Assembly: GCF_030464345.1 (NCBI RefSeq)
Contig: NZ_VCYH01000002.1
Location: 310,001-374,000, forward strand
Length of the DNA stretch: 64,000 nt
Direction of reading: 5' to 3'
DNA from: Methanoculleus frigidifontis
Lineage (GTDB): Archaea > Halobacteriota > Methanomicrobia > Methanomicrobiales > Methanoculleaceae
Below the pieces are notes generated by a model. It was not told the DNA's origin and did not search any database. It saw only the letters and a list, made by a program, of their open reading frames with translations. A program made the translations under genes and the position numbers. Below are positions 43,894 through 52,428 of the stretch, piece by piece (position 1 is the stretch's first letter; each line of letters starts with the position of its first letter).

Positions 43894-44028
43894 GTTAGTT
43901 CATCTAAATCACATGAGGTATAACCGTGACGAATATTTTTGCAGAACTCCCACACTGCCCGCAGCACCAATTCCACCGAGCGTGCTCGCCGGCCAAACAT
44001 TAATCATTTGCCAAGCCGACAATCCTGT

Positions 44029-44733
44029 GTGGCGGATGATTTCTTTATAAGTTACAATACAGCCGATAAATCGTGGGCGAAGTGGGTCGCGTGGGCGTTA
44101 GAAGAAAAGAACTACTCAGTAAGAATTGATGATTGGGATTTCCAACCTGGAAATAACTTTGTTAACCGGATGGACAACGCCTTAAAAAAGGCAAACGTGA
44201 TGCTTCTGATTTTATCACCGGATTATCTTGATTCTGAGTATTGTCAGGCAGAATGGACATCAAAATTTTGTGAAGATTCCACGGGCGAACAAAGAAAAAT
44301 AATCCCAATAATGGTTCGTGAAACAGTCCTATCCGGCCTTCTTAAGGCGATAATACATATCAATTTAGTTAGCCTCAATGAAGATCAAGCAAAGGAGAGG
44401 TTGTTGCAAGGCATCTCACAGGAGAGGGGAAAACCATCACATCCACCTCCTTTCCCAGGAAAGGAAACAGCATTGGAAAAACCCAAGTTCCCAGGAGTTA
44501 CTGGAAAACTATTGCGCAGACCATGTGCTTATTGTCGCGGCACAGGGAAAGATCCAACGAAGCCAATATTAATACCTGCCCCATGTCCAGTATGCAATGG
44601 AAACAAGGAAAACGAAGTTCCATCATCAGCAAGACCATGCAACTTTTGTGATCAAAGCGGCAGGGACCCTGCTTCCCCATTAATTATGCCAGAACCCTGT
44701 CGAATATGTAAAGGTTCCGGATTTAGATTGTGA
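44029..44733 (+). CDS. TIR-domain protein with C-terminal DnaJ-like zinc finger
   Basis: A 234-residue protein from a GTG at 44029. A TATA-like ATTAATCA lies about 28 nt upstream, which argues for a leaderless start; upstream frame has no coding character. The TIR domain spans about 2-125: FFISYNTADKSWAKWVAWAL, then IDDWDFQPGNNF and SEYCQAEW, whose Glu75 is the likely NADase residue. The C-terminal 70 residues carry four CxxC knuckles in two repeats: CAYCRGTG with CPVCNGN, and CNFCDQSG with CRICKGSG. Each has the DnaJ-type CxxCxGxG layout and a DP-x-x-P linker. TIR domains of this type cleave NAD+ in defence; the zinc finger may bind a protein or peptide ligand. Confidence 0.85.
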   Translation: MADDFFISYNTADKSWAKWVAWALEEKNYSVRIDDWDFQPGNNFVNRMDNALKKANVMLLILSPDYLDSEYCQAEWTSKFCEDSTGEQRKIIPIMVRETVLSGLLKAIIHINLVSLNEDQAKERLLQGISQERGKPSHPPPFPGKETALEKPKFPGVTGKLLRRPCAYCRGTGKDPTKPILIPAPCPVCNGNKENEVPSSARPCNFCDQSGRDPASPLIMPEPCRICKGSGFRL

Positions 44734-45046
44734 TTAGGCAACAGTCATTTAAAATCCCGCCAACCCCCTCCGAAAAAAACCACCCTCACAGAAGCCCACA
44801 GACAGCCGATCTCTGCCCCGCCCATACCAGACACCCTTCAAAAATTACCCTCGCTCATATCGCCAATATAACCCTCGGATCCTGCCGCATTTCGCGAATC
44901 GAAGCGATATCCTCCGCCCAATCCCCAGGCCGTGATCCGCCCTCGGCAACCTTCGCGAAAATCGAAAAATAACGCTGAATTGCCCCTCTTTTCACCCGGT
45001 GCGAGGGCGACCCCGCCCGGCCCCGCCGGGAATGCGCCAGGGCTGC
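44733..45046 (+). repeat. Dispersed ~324-bp repeat, copy B
   Basis: The first unit of a tandem pair directly behind the TIR gene stop. It aligns with copies A and C-E through ACCCTCACAGAAGCCCACAG, CATACCAGACACCC, TTACCCTCGCTCATATCGCC, the CCCAATCCCCAGGCC block and a CGAAAATCGAAAAATAA end. Its 5' promoter-like block is degenerate. The distance to the same point in copy C is 324 bp. Confidence 0.8.
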
Positions 45047-45330
45047 CGTTTCGGTAAAGCAACGTTTACATACCTGCACTCCACCCAAAGCTGCCGAAAA
45101 AAACGACCCTCATAGATGCCCGCAGACGGCCGATCCCGGGGTGGGCCATAGGAAACATCCTTGGAAAATTACCATCGATCATATCGCCGGTATGGCCTCG
45201 CGATCCTGGCGCTTTTCAGGGATCGGGGCGATATGATCCGTTTAATTCCTGAGGCGAGATCCGCCATCCGGGATCTTCGCTAAAATCGAAAAATAACCCC
45301 GATTCACCCCTCTTTTCATCCACTGAGAAG
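45047..45330 (+). repeat. Dispersed ~324-bp repeat, copy C
   Basis: The second unit of the first tandem pair. It starts with CTGCCGTTTCGGTAAAGCAA and a TATA-like TTTACATA. The anchor GAAAAAAACGACCCTCATAG is 324 bp after the same point in copy B. Its 3' end overlaps the stop of the convergent ATPase gene (45316). The conserved hairpin position reads CCTG...CAGG. Confidence 0.8.
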
Positions 45331-46701
45331 GTGGCCCCCGGTGCACGCCGCCTCGATGTCCGCAAGATCGTAGACGAGGAACCCCTCCGCCCGGAGCCGG
45401 TCCTTCCCCTCAACGCCGCCGGCGACAAGACAGAAGCGTTCGCTGCGGCACTGCTCGTGCCGGACGTGCTCCGCCTTCTGCACGAGCCGCGTGAGCAGGC
45501 CGCGGGCCTTCCGCTCGGTAAGATTCCCCCACTTGCATTCCCCAAAGATGATGCTCCCGTCACGCTCCCGGACGGCGACCAGGTCGATCTCCTCGCCGCG
45601 GTACCACCACCGCCCGACGGTGTAGCCCGGCAGGAAGGTTCGGGCGAACTCGCTGCGCACAAAGGCCTCGAACCGCTTGCCGAAGTAGGGGTTCAGATCG
45701 ACGGCATCCGCAGGGTGGTTCTCCATCTCGATCGCCTGTCGGCGTGCGAAGACGAAGTTGTACCAGAAGTCGAAGACAGCGTCCCGGATCCGGTACACTC
45801 CCTGCCGCCGGCTGCCGAGCAGGGGCAGCTCCTTTTCGATGATCCCGAGCCGGGTCATCGCCTCGAGGTAGGGGTAGAGGTGGCGGGCGTCCATGCCGCA
45901 GAACTGGGCGATCGTGCCGGGCGCGGTGTTGCCGACGGCGACGGCATTGAGGATCGCCTGGTAGGTCTTCAGCTCCCGAAACTCCTGCGAGAGGAGAAAG
46001 GAGGGCTCCCGGTAGAAGTAGCCGTATCGATTGAAGAATTCCCGCTCGACGAAGGCCGCGTAGCCTGGGTAGTCGGCGGCCTTGAGGAGGTACTCGGGGA
46101 TGCCGCCGATGGTCAGGTGCGCCTTGAGGGCGTCCTGAAAGGAGAATGAAGGGAGTAGTTTTCGTGCATCCGCGAACCGCAGCGGCCCAAGAAGCATGTC
46201 GCGGGTCCGCCGCCCGTAGAGCGGAGAGGTGTAGGAGAGGGCGGTGTCGGTCATCAGCCCGAGCATCGACCCGGAGAGGAGGATGCACCAGTTCGACTCT
46301 GCAAGAGCGGTATCCCAGGCCTTCTGGAGGGCGGAGAGGATGGCCGGATCGTTCTTGATCAGATAGGTGAACTCGTCGATGACGAGGTAGCGCCGCTCCG
46401 GAAGAGGTTTTTGCGCGAGGTAGGTGAAGAGCTGGTCCCAGGTCGCAAGTTCGAGCGAGCCGAGGAGCGTGTCGGCGAAGAACCGTGCCATCTCCTCCTG
46501 CAGCCGCCGGATCTGGATCTGCGGTGCGGTGTCCTCGGCGAAGTGGAGAATGCCCTCCTTGCCGCGGATGAACTCGGTGACGAGCCGGGTCTTACCGATC
46601 CGGCGGCGGCCGTAGAGGATGATCAACCGCCCGCCGCCCTTCCGCCACTCCTCCTCGAGGAGAGCGCGCTCGGTCTCGCGGTCGACGAACTCCCTAATCA
46701 T
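45316..46701 (-). CDS. Archaeal ATPase (DEXX-type with DUF234)
   Basis: A 461-residue protein. Walker A is LYGRRRIGKT at about 30-39 and Walker B YLVIDEFTYL near 105. GSMLGLMTD follows as sensor region. A winged-helix region (TIAQFCGMDARHLYPYLEAM) and a C-terminal DUF234 nuclease-like domain follow, with GRWWYRGEEIDLVAV, IIFGECKWGN and later KAEHVRH. The E-x-D...E-x-K arrangement fits a PD-(D/E)XK-like fold. These ATPases are very common in archaea, with a proposed role in mobile or defence-related functions but none proven. It is bracketed by tandem pairs of the 324-bp repeat. Confidence 0.9.
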   Translation of the reverse strand: MIREFVDRETERALLEEEWRKGGGRLIILYGRRRIGKTRLVTEFIRGKEGILHFAEDTAPQIQIRRLQEEMARFFADTLLGSLELATWDQLFTYLAQKPLPERRYLVIDEFTYLIKNDPAILSALQKAWDTALAESNWCILLSGSMLGLMTDTALSYTSPLYGRRTRDMLLGPLRFADARKLLPSFSFQDALKAHLTIGGIPEYLLKAADYPGYAAFVEREFFNRYGYFYREPSFLLSQEFRELKTYQAILNAVAVGNTAPGTIAQFCGMDARHLYPYLEAMTRLGIIEKELPLLGSRRQGVYRIRDAVFDFWYNFVFARRQAIEMENHPADAVDLNPYFGKRFEAFVRSEFARTFLPGYTVGRWWYRGEEIDLVAVRERDGSIIFGECKWGNLTERKARGLLTRLVQKAEHVRHEQCRSERFCLVAGGVEGKDRLRAEGFLVYDLADIEAACTGGHLLSG

Positions 46702-46702
46702 G

Positions 46703-46714
46703 ATTAGTACTAAT
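46703..46714. promoter_or_regulatory. Palindromic operator and TATA box of the ATPase gene
   Basis: ATTAGTACTAAT is a perfect 12-bp palindrome beginning 2 nt upstream of the ATPase start codon (46701). A TATA-like TTAATACTAA (46719-46728, minus strand) lies about 23 nt upstream and shares half-sites with it. The transcript is probably leaderless, and a protein bound here would block initiation; autoregulation is possible. Confidence 0.5.
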
Positions 46715-46796
46715 CCAGATTAGTATTAAGGGCTTCGCCACCATGCAACTGTGGCGGATCCGCCGCTGCCGGCCTTAGGCACGGGCTCCCTGCGTG

Positions 46797-47119
46797 CTCG
46801 CGGCTGCCGTTTTGGTTAAGCAATCCTTACATATCAGTAATTCCGGGCCAACCCCCCAAAAAAACCACCTCCACAGAAGCCCCCAGACGGCCGATCTCGA
46901 CCTCACCCATACCGGACATCCTCAAAAAATTACCCTCCCGCATATCGCCGCTACGGCCTTACGATACTGTCATATTTCGGCAATCCGGGCAAAATCCTCC
47001 GCCCAATCCCCAGGCCGGGATCCGTCATCAGGAACAGTCGCGAAAATCGAAAAAGAACGCCGATTTAACCCCATTTTCAGGCTTCGGGGGGGCGACACCA
47101 CCCGGCCCCGCCGGGCATG
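46797..47119 (+). repeat. Dispersed ~324-bp repeat, copy D
   Basis: The first unit of the second tandem pair, upstream of the ATPase gene. It begins GCGGCTGCCGTTTTGGTTAA with TATA-like CTTACATA. The hairpin site reads TGTCA-TATTT-CGGCA (46968-46982). The anchor (46856) is exactly 324 bp before that of copy E, the same period as B to C. Confidence 0.8.
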
Positions 47120-47420
47120 CGCCAGGGCTGCCGTTTCGGTAAAGCAACGTTTAAATACCCCCACTCCACCCGGAGCTGCCGAAAAAAACGACCCTCATAG
47201 ATGCCCTCAGACGGCCGATCGCGGCCCCGTCCATACCAGACATCCTTGAAAAATTACCCTCCCGCATATAGGCGATATGGCCCTCGGATCCTGCCGTTTC
47301 CCGGCAATCGGGACGATATTCTTCGCCTAATTCCAGGACCGGGATCCGCCGTATGAAACGGGCGGTAAAATCGAAAAATAAACCCGGAATACCCTTCTTT
47401 TCACCCGTCGGGAGGGCGAC
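47120..47420 (+). repeat. Dispersed ~324-bp repeat, copy E
   Basis: The second unit of the second pair. It has CTGCCGTTTCGGTAAAGCAA, the best TATA-like box of the family (CGTTTAAATACC), the ACCCTCATAGATGCCC block, hairpin TGCCG-TTTCC-CGGCA (47292-47306) and the AAAATCGAAAAATAA end. The 230 bp to vapB beyond it hold no gene. Confidence 0.8.
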
Positions 47421-47652
47421 CCCGGGGCACTCCCCACAGCCCGGGGAGCCAGCCCTCGCCAACCTCCGGAGTCCCGACCCGATACTGCGGCATGCCGGGG
47501 CAAAGGCACGGTCCGGCAGGGTATCCGGGGTTGCCGGAGTGTATTGCGGCACCCCAGAACCGGCGAAGAACGATCCCGACGAAAACCTCCCGGCCGGACG
47601 AGGCGCCGAAGAGCGCGAGATCATAAATACACATACATACACATACACAGGC

Positions 47653-47892
47653 ATGGGAACCAGGACGATCAGCATCAGCGACGATGCATATGAAAGACTT
47701 TCACGGCTGAAAGGCCCCTCGAACATGAGTTTTTCTGAAGTTATCCTGAAGTACACCCCGCCGAAGAAGAAACTCTCGGACATCCTCAAGGAGTTCGGGT
47801 CAAATCCTGCTCTGGCCGATTCGGTCCAGAAAGCCTCGGACGAGATGAGAAATGCTTCGATGCGTGAGGTCGACTTCGATGCCGACACTTGA
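47653..47892 (+). CDS. vapB: VapB antitoxin (DUF217 type)
   Basis: A 79-residue protein starting MGTRTISISDDAYERLSRLK with a ribbon-helix-helix-like N-terminus, then FSEVILKYTPPKKKLSDIL, as in archaeal VapB/DUF217 antitoxins. The TATA-like TCATAAATAC (47621-47630) predicts a leaderless or near-leaderless start at 47653. A short ACATACA repeat lies between box and start and may be the operator. It overlaps vapC by 14 nt. Confidence 0.9.
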   Translation: MGTRTISISDDAYERLSRLKGPSNMSFSEVILKYTPPKKKLSDILKEFGSNPALADSVQKASDEMRNASMREVDFDADT

Positions 47893-48271
47893 CACGTCCC
47901 TGCTTATCGACCTGATCCGGCACGACCCGGAGGCGATGCGAACGCTTGAAGCGATGGAGCAGGAAGGACAGCCCCTTGCAACCACCCCCATCAACATCCT
48001 CGAGCTCTATCGCGGGGCGTTTCTCTCGGCATCGGTGCAGGAAAATCTCCGGGAGGTCGAAGCGATCGTCCAGGCGCTGATCGAGCTTCCGATCACCGAC
48101 GAGACCTACCGCGTCTTCGGCACGCTCGCCGCCGAACTTCGGGGGAGCGGCAGACCGATCGGAGATTTCGACGAGGTGATCGCCGCAATCACGCTCGCGG
48201 GCGACGGCGAGATCGTCACCCGTGACCGCCACTTCACCCACGTTCCGGGGCTGAAGGTCAGGACCTACTGA
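47879..48271 (+). CDS. vapC: VapC toxin (PIN-domain ribonuclease)
   Basis: A 130-residue protein. The PIN-domain acidic residues are all present: MPTLDTSLLIDLI (first Asp), LELYRGA (Glu), PIGDFDEVIAAITLA (Asp) and IVTRDRHFTHVPGL (last Asp). It is an Mg-dependent RNase that is typically neutralised by VapB. The start ATG lies within the end of vapB, so translation is coupled. Confidence 0.92.
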   Translation: MPTLDTSLLIDLIRHDPEAMRTLEAMEQEGQPLATTPINILELYRGAFLSASVQENLREVEAIVQALIELPITDETYRVFGTLAAELRGSGRPIGDFDEVIAAITLAGDGEIVTRDRHFTHVPGLKVRTY

Positions 48272-48340
48272 CGAAGGCACATGCCCGGCGGACTTCTCTG
48301 CCCGAGGTTTCGGGATAGCCTCCGCAAGCCCGGTAGGTAG

Positions 48341-48403
48341 GCATGGCAGGTAGGGCTTCAAGCATGGTAAGTAAGCCTTTGAGCATGGCAAGTAAGCCTT
48401 TGC
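48341..48403. repeat. 21-bp tandem repeat, 3 copies
   Basis: Three units begin GCATGG at 48341, 48362 and 48383, an exact 21-bp period; the last two are nearly identical (GCATGGYAAGTAAGCCTTTG). They lie just upstream of the SWIM-protein remnant, with no open gene across them. Confidence 0.85.
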
Positions 48404-48415
48404 TTCCTGCGGCAT

Positions 48416-48688
48416 GCCCTGGAAGACCGGGTCGCAGAAGCGATCGCCGACGCATTTCCGGAGCGGGCGGTTGCCATCTGAAGAAAAAGGGCGGAGAAGC
48501 TCATCGCCGAGACCCGCCCGCGCTCGTACGAGGAGTCCGCCCGCTACCTGAGAAGGATGCGGCCGCGGATGGAGCAGCAGGCGTGGGAAAAGTATCTCGC
48601 AGAACTGCGGCACACGCATTCGAGAAAGAAGCGGTTTCTCGAGATCCTCGATCGCGTGGAGGACCGGCGGATCATTGAGCGTGCCTGA
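48416..48688 (+). pseudogene. C-terminal remnant of a SWIM zinc-finger family protein
   Basis: The frame reads ALEDRVAEAIADAFPERAVA, then an in-frame TGA (48479-48481), then RAEKLIAETRPRSYEESARY, LRRMRPRMEQQAWEKYLAEL and RHTHSRKKRFLEILD to a stop at 48688. The charged helical C-terminus resembles the tail of archaeal SWIM zinc-finger proteins as I remember them. The N-terminal majority, including the SWIM CxCx motif, is gone. Confidence 0.55.
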
Positions 48689-48723
48689 CTGCACGCGCAA
48701 GACCGGGCCGCTCCCCGCACCCG

Positions 48724-49332
48724 TCACAAAAGGCCGATTTCCCCCGCATACTTCAGCCGTTTCTTCGGATCGTCGAAAGAAACGTCGGCGCAGTCGAACT
48801 CCTCAGGATCGAACTCATACGCATCCCACTCATCTTCGTCCCCATCCCGGGCACCGGGGTTCTTCAGATCCTCAAGCAGGTCGTAGTACCCCCACACCCC
48901 GCCGATATCCTCGGGCGGACATGCACGCTTGCCTTTTATGCACCGGGGATACGGGATGCCGGGCTCTTTGGGCAGGATCTTCTCAAGAACGACCAGGTGC
49001 TCCCAGTCGTCGCCGAAATCATAGGTATACACGGCTCTCGGGTTTTCGGGAGAGAAGAAATCGGCAATGGCGGTCCTCCACCCGAGCAGCGTCTCGCCGG
49101 AGAACTCATTTGGGTAGCCGATATCCACGTTCCCACCGCTCCGCGGATCGCGCATCCGAAACTCGTGCAGGTGGGCGTCCGTCCAGCCCATCGCGTCCTG
49201 GATAGCGACGTGGAGATCCCAGAACGAGCAGGTCTCCGGGACCTGGATCCTCCGCCAGATGGGAGGCCGAATCTCCCGAAGGGTGATCTTGAACTGATAC
49301 ACATTCTCAAAGAGACGCTTCTTCGCCGGCAT
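48724..49332 (-). CDS. Plasmid pRiA4b ORF-3-like family protein
   Basis: A 202-residue protein with the family's pattern: YQFKITLREIRPPIWRRIQV, FWDLHVAIQDAMGWTDAHLH, YTYDFGDDWEHLVVLE, PRCIKGKRACPPEDIGGVWG and DPEEFDCADV. The family is widespread, often in mobile regions, and of unknown function. A conserved Cys pair and GDDWEH suggest a metal or ligand site. It is transcribed towards the SWIM remnant. Confidence 0.88.
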   Translation of the reverse strand: MPAKKRLFENVYQFKITLREIRPPIWRRIQVPETCSFWDLHVAIQDAMGWTDAHLHEFRMRDPRSGGNVDIGYPNEFSGETLLGWRTAIADFFSPENPRAVYTYDFGDDWEHLVVLEKILPKEPGIPYPRCIKGKRACPPEDIGGVWGYYDLLEDLKNPGARDGDEDEWDAYEFDPEEFDCADVSFDDPKKRLKYAGEIGLL

Positions 49333-49571
49333 ACATCATCACCCCTATATCTCTCGTTCGTTCCGCAAATTGCCGGGTTCGGCGGGTCGTTTCGCCGACT
49401 GGAACCCGCCGCAGCCATCGGCAACGGTGAGAAGAAGTTCCCTGCGGGTCTGCATAAGAGTATCCATTCTGCCCGGGGAGCCGTGGGCGGGAGCGGCCGG
49501 CGCCCGGCACCGGATGCCAACCGGCCCGCGACCGGCAGAATTAATATCCCGGCAGGTTTGAGATCTGCAGA

Positions 49572-50531
49572 ATGGTTCTGGAAGAAGAGCTGCTGTTTCT
49601 CGAGAAAACAGAAGCAGAAGAATTCCTCAAATTCATCCGTTCGGCAGGCTGCAGCGGCAAGGTTCGCACGGTGCACGATCTCGTCCCCGACACGATGTTC
49701 CGCGGCAGGATACGGGACTTCCTCATCCTCCTGGAAAAAGAGATTGCCCGCATCGAAGCCAGCCCCGACGATGCAGAGCCCGTTGCGATCTACGTCACCC
49801 TGAAGAAGGCCATGGAGAGCAGGCTTGAAAAGCTCCGTGCATTCCTGCAGGAGCACGCCGTCGGGGAGCTCGTCCCCGAGAAGGCCGTTCTCACGGACAT
49901 CGTCACGCTGATCGGGGAAGCGCGGGCAAAGGAAGGGATTGAGGAGGAAGAACGCGCACGGATCGATGACACACTTGCCGCAATCGGGGTGGATGCCCTG
50001 CTGGAAGATAACGAGCTGGTCGAGAGAACGGACGAAGGCCGCCGGTTCGTGCGCTCGATCGACCCGGAGGAAGCGTATACGTACCTCCCCGACTATCCGC
50101 TCTGTGAGATGGAACCCGAAACCCTGAGCGAGCATGGTATCAGTGTGAAACTCACCGTCTTTGCAGAAGAGCGCTATGCCGTTTCGATGGGGCCGGATAT
50201 CCTCCTGATCGACGACCGGGACCGGCTCTGGCAGGTCCTCGACGAGATGGACATCGACGAGGACTCCTACTTCGCGTTCCGGAACAACAGCACGTTTTCG
50301 CAGTTCATTGTCGACCGGATCATGACGTTCCTCGAAGAGCGCGGCAGGGCAAGCAAAGAGGAGGTCATCGAAGAGACACTCAGTTTCGACACCCGGCTCC
50401 TCGAAGAACAGCAGAACCTCGCATCGTTCGTCCTGACCGAGGAGTATGTGGACGGAATCCTCACCGACCTGAAGAAACTGGGGCTGATCGCGGGCAAAGA
50501 CGCGAAGTTAAAACCTGTCCGCGTCCGGTAA
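49572..50531 (+). CDS. Hypothetical methanogen protein
   Basis: A 319-residue, strongly acidic soluble protein with no signal peptide or transmembrane helix. The N-terminal part is helical (EEELLFLEKTEAEEFLKFIR). The C-terminal third looks like one or two winged-helix modules (FIVDRIMTFLEERGRASKEE, then DGILTDLKKLGLIAG). TATA-like ATTAATATCC lies about 26 nt before the ATG. I do not recognise a named family. Confidence 0.7.
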   Translation: MVLEEELLFLEKTEAEEFLKFIRSAGCSGKVRTVHDLVPDTMFRGRIRDFLILLEKEIARIEASPDDAEPVAIYVTLKKAMESRLEKLRAFLQEHAVGELVPEKAVLTDIVTLIGEARAKEGIEEEERARIDDTLAAIGVDALLEDNELVERTDEGRRFVRSIDPEEAYTYLPDYPLCEMEPETLSEHGISVKLTVFAEERYAVSMGPDILLIDDRDRLWQVLDEMDIDEDSYFAFRNNSTFSQFIVDRIMTFLEERGRASKEEVIEETLSFDTRLLEEQQNLASFVLTEEYVDGILTDLKKLGLIAGKDAKLKPVRVR

Positions 50532-50639
50532 CCTGAAATGCCGCCCGTATCCCCGGGATGCGGGGGCGAAAAACCGCCGGCGCGAACGGACGGCACCGTT
50601 CCGGCGCGGCAGAGGAGAAGACAGGGGTAAAAAGACGCC

Positions 50640-51758
50640 TTACGAATCCCGGTCAGGTTCGATGACCTGCCCCTCGTCGACGAGCTCGGTGTAGTCGTCG
50701 AACCAGTAGGCTTCCGGATCGCTCCGATAAACCATGAACCGCCCGAGGTTCGCCGGGTCGGCCGCCTGGTTGTACTTAAAGAAGGTATACTCCGGCGTCA
50801 TCCCGACGACCTCGATCTTGCCGGCAGCATGGGACATCACGAACCGGGCGCGTTTCGCAAGGCCCGAGCACATCCCCCGCGCCTGCTCGAAGATCCGGTA
50901 CGACTCCTCGACCGGCACGGCGTAGGTCCGGTTGCCGACCGTCGGGCGGCACTGGAAGACGTAGTAGGGGCTCGCGCCGATGAACGAGAGCGTCCTGAAG
51001 AGCTCGGCAAGAACCTCCGGGTCGTCGTTGATCCCCCGGATCAGGGGCGTCTGGTTCATGACGATCGCCCCCGCGTCCTGCAGAAGCGCCACTCCCTCCA
51101 GGGCGACGGGGGAGAGCTCCCGCGGGTGGCTGAACTGCGCCATAATATAGATCCTCTTTTCCGGAGTGCTGTAGTCCCGGATCAGGTCGAGGAGAGCCGG
51201 GTCGGTCGTGATCCGGTAGGGGTTGAACGCAGGCATCTTCGAGCCGATACGGATGATCTGCACGTGGTCGATCTCCCGCAGGGCCGCGACGGTCTCCTGC
51301 AGCCGTTCCGTCGAGAGGACCAGCGGGTCGCCGCCGGTGAGGAGGACGTTGGTGATCTCGGGATGCTCGCGGATATAGGCAAGCCCCGCCGAGATATCCC
51401 GGTTCACCTCACGTGAATCCTCAATGAAGAGGCGTTTTCGGAAGCAGTAGCGGCAGAGCCCCCCGCAGACGTCGCTTACGAGCAGGAGCGCCGTCTCGCG
51501 GTACTTGTGCTGCAGCCCGGGCGCGACCGTATACGACCCTTCCGAGGACGGGTCGAGCCTGCCCCACGCCTCCGCCTCATCGGCGCAGGGGATAATGAGA
51601 CGGCGGATAGGATCGGCAGTATCCTGCCAGTTGATAAGCGAGAGATAATAGTCATTCGCACGGAACGCGAAATTTTCGGTGATCGTTTCCAGAGCGCGAA
51701 AGTCCTCTGCGGGGAAACCGGCGATCTGGTCGAGTGATGAGATATAGCGTGGTTTCAT
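50640..51758 (-). CDS. KamA-family radical SAM enzyme (lysine 2,3-aminomutase-like)
   Basis: A 372-residue protein. The radical SAM motif CGGLCRYC is followed by FRKRLF, as in lysine 2,3-aminomutases. LLTGGDPLVLS and QIIRIGSKMPAFNPYRIT (GSK/R region binding PLP and SAM) are conserved, and AGAIVMNQTPLIRGINDDPE is the PLP-linked segment. Lysine aminomutase makes beta-lysine for the compatible solute N-acetyl-beta-lysine, but no ablB acetyltransferase is adjacent, and this protein could act on another amino acid. I leave the symbol blank. Confidence 0.85.
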   Translation of the reverse strand: MKPRYISSLDQIAGFPAEDFRALETITENFAFRANDYYLSLINWQDTADPIRRLIIPCADEAEAWGRLDPSSEGSYTVAPGLQHKYRETALLLVSDVCGGLCRYCFRKRLFIEDSREVNRDISAGLAYIREHPEITNVLLTGGDPLVLSTERLQETVAALREIDHVQIIRIGSKMPAFNPYRITTDPALLDLIRDYSTPEKRIYIMAQFSHPRELSPVALEGVALLQDAGAIVMNQTPLIRGINDDPEVLAELFRTLSFIGASPYYVFQCRPTVGNRTYAVPVEESYRIFEQARGMCSGLAKRARFVMSHAAGKIEVVGMTPEYTFFKYNQAADPANLGRFMVYRSDPEAYWFDDYTELVDEGQVIEPDRDS

Positions 51759-52038
51759 CTTCTTCCTCCGTGTGACTCTTCGTGCACACCGTATCAGAGG
51801 CTTCTTCGGTCAAAAACCGCCGGGCATCGGTGAAGAGCGATATGATCTGCCCGTGGGAGAATGCTGATAAGCGGAGAATCTTCCCGGAATATGACGGCGA
51901 CCGCAATCCTGGCCTCAAGTATTGCAGTAATCTGTCTTGTACCTGGTCGTCAGGACATTTATACTTTCGCGCTCGAAAAAAGGGAGGACAGACGGTCTTT
52001 GGAAAAACGCGGCGGTGACGAAAAAGCCCCCTCCTTCG

Positions 52039-52425
52039 TCACTCCCGTTTTTTCTTCTTTGACATCGAGAGGATATCCACCATATACTTCCCCTCGCGGT
52101 CGAGGCGGACGACGACCTCGTCGCTCTGCGCCATCTTCTCGATATTCAGCTCGTAGGAACCCGGTCCGAGGATCCGGATGCTCTCGACACGGTCGTAGAC
52201 CTCAACCTCACGCGACGAGCGGGCAGGCTTCACCTCGAGGACGTCCTCGACTCCGGCACCATCGATGATCTCCTCGAGGCTTTTTTCCTCCAGCACGTCG
52301 TCGTGCCGGCGAGCCTCCCGGATATACAGAAACTTCTTGCCGCCGCAGCTCGGACATCCCTTCAGGATCTTCGTCGAGCCGTCCTCAAACTCCCTGCCGC
52401 ATTGTGTGCATTTGTGAGGCATCAC
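52039..52425 (-). CDS. arvC: OapC/ArvC-type zinc-ribbon protein (DUF2072)
   Basis: A 128-residue protein. The zinc ribbon at residues 4-30 has HKCTQCGREFEDGSTKI then GCPSCGGKKF. The C-terminal beta domain has SIRILGPGSYELNIEKM and ends in a Lys-rich tail (SKKKKRE). It is the third gene of a three-gene GTPase operon (arvA-arvB-arvC), 3 nt after arvB. This set has been linked to extracellular vesicle formation in euryarchaea. Confidence 0.85.
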   Translation of the reverse strand: MMPHKCTQCGREFEDGSTKILKGCPSCGGKKFLYIREARRHDDVLEEKSLEEIIDGAGVEDVLEVKPARSSREVEVYDRVESIRILGPGSYELNIEKMAQSDEVVVRLDREGKYMVDILSMSKKKKRE

Positions 52426-52428
52426 TGC

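Noticed and set aside
44730-44972. Similar reading frames inside the 324-bp repeats (NxPHRSPQTAD type) as a small protein family
   Set aside because: Frames have no consistent start codon, end at different places, and substitutions fall evenly over codon positions; a noncoding element explains them better.
47151-47888. Long minus-strand open frame over copy E and vapB
   Set aside because: It runs antisense through vapB and a repeat; composition is shadow-like and no family features are seen.
48341-48403. 21-bp repeats as a CRISPR or attachment site
   Set aside because: There are only three head-to-tail units without spacers and no integrase or tRNA nearby; probably a local duplication in decaying sequence.
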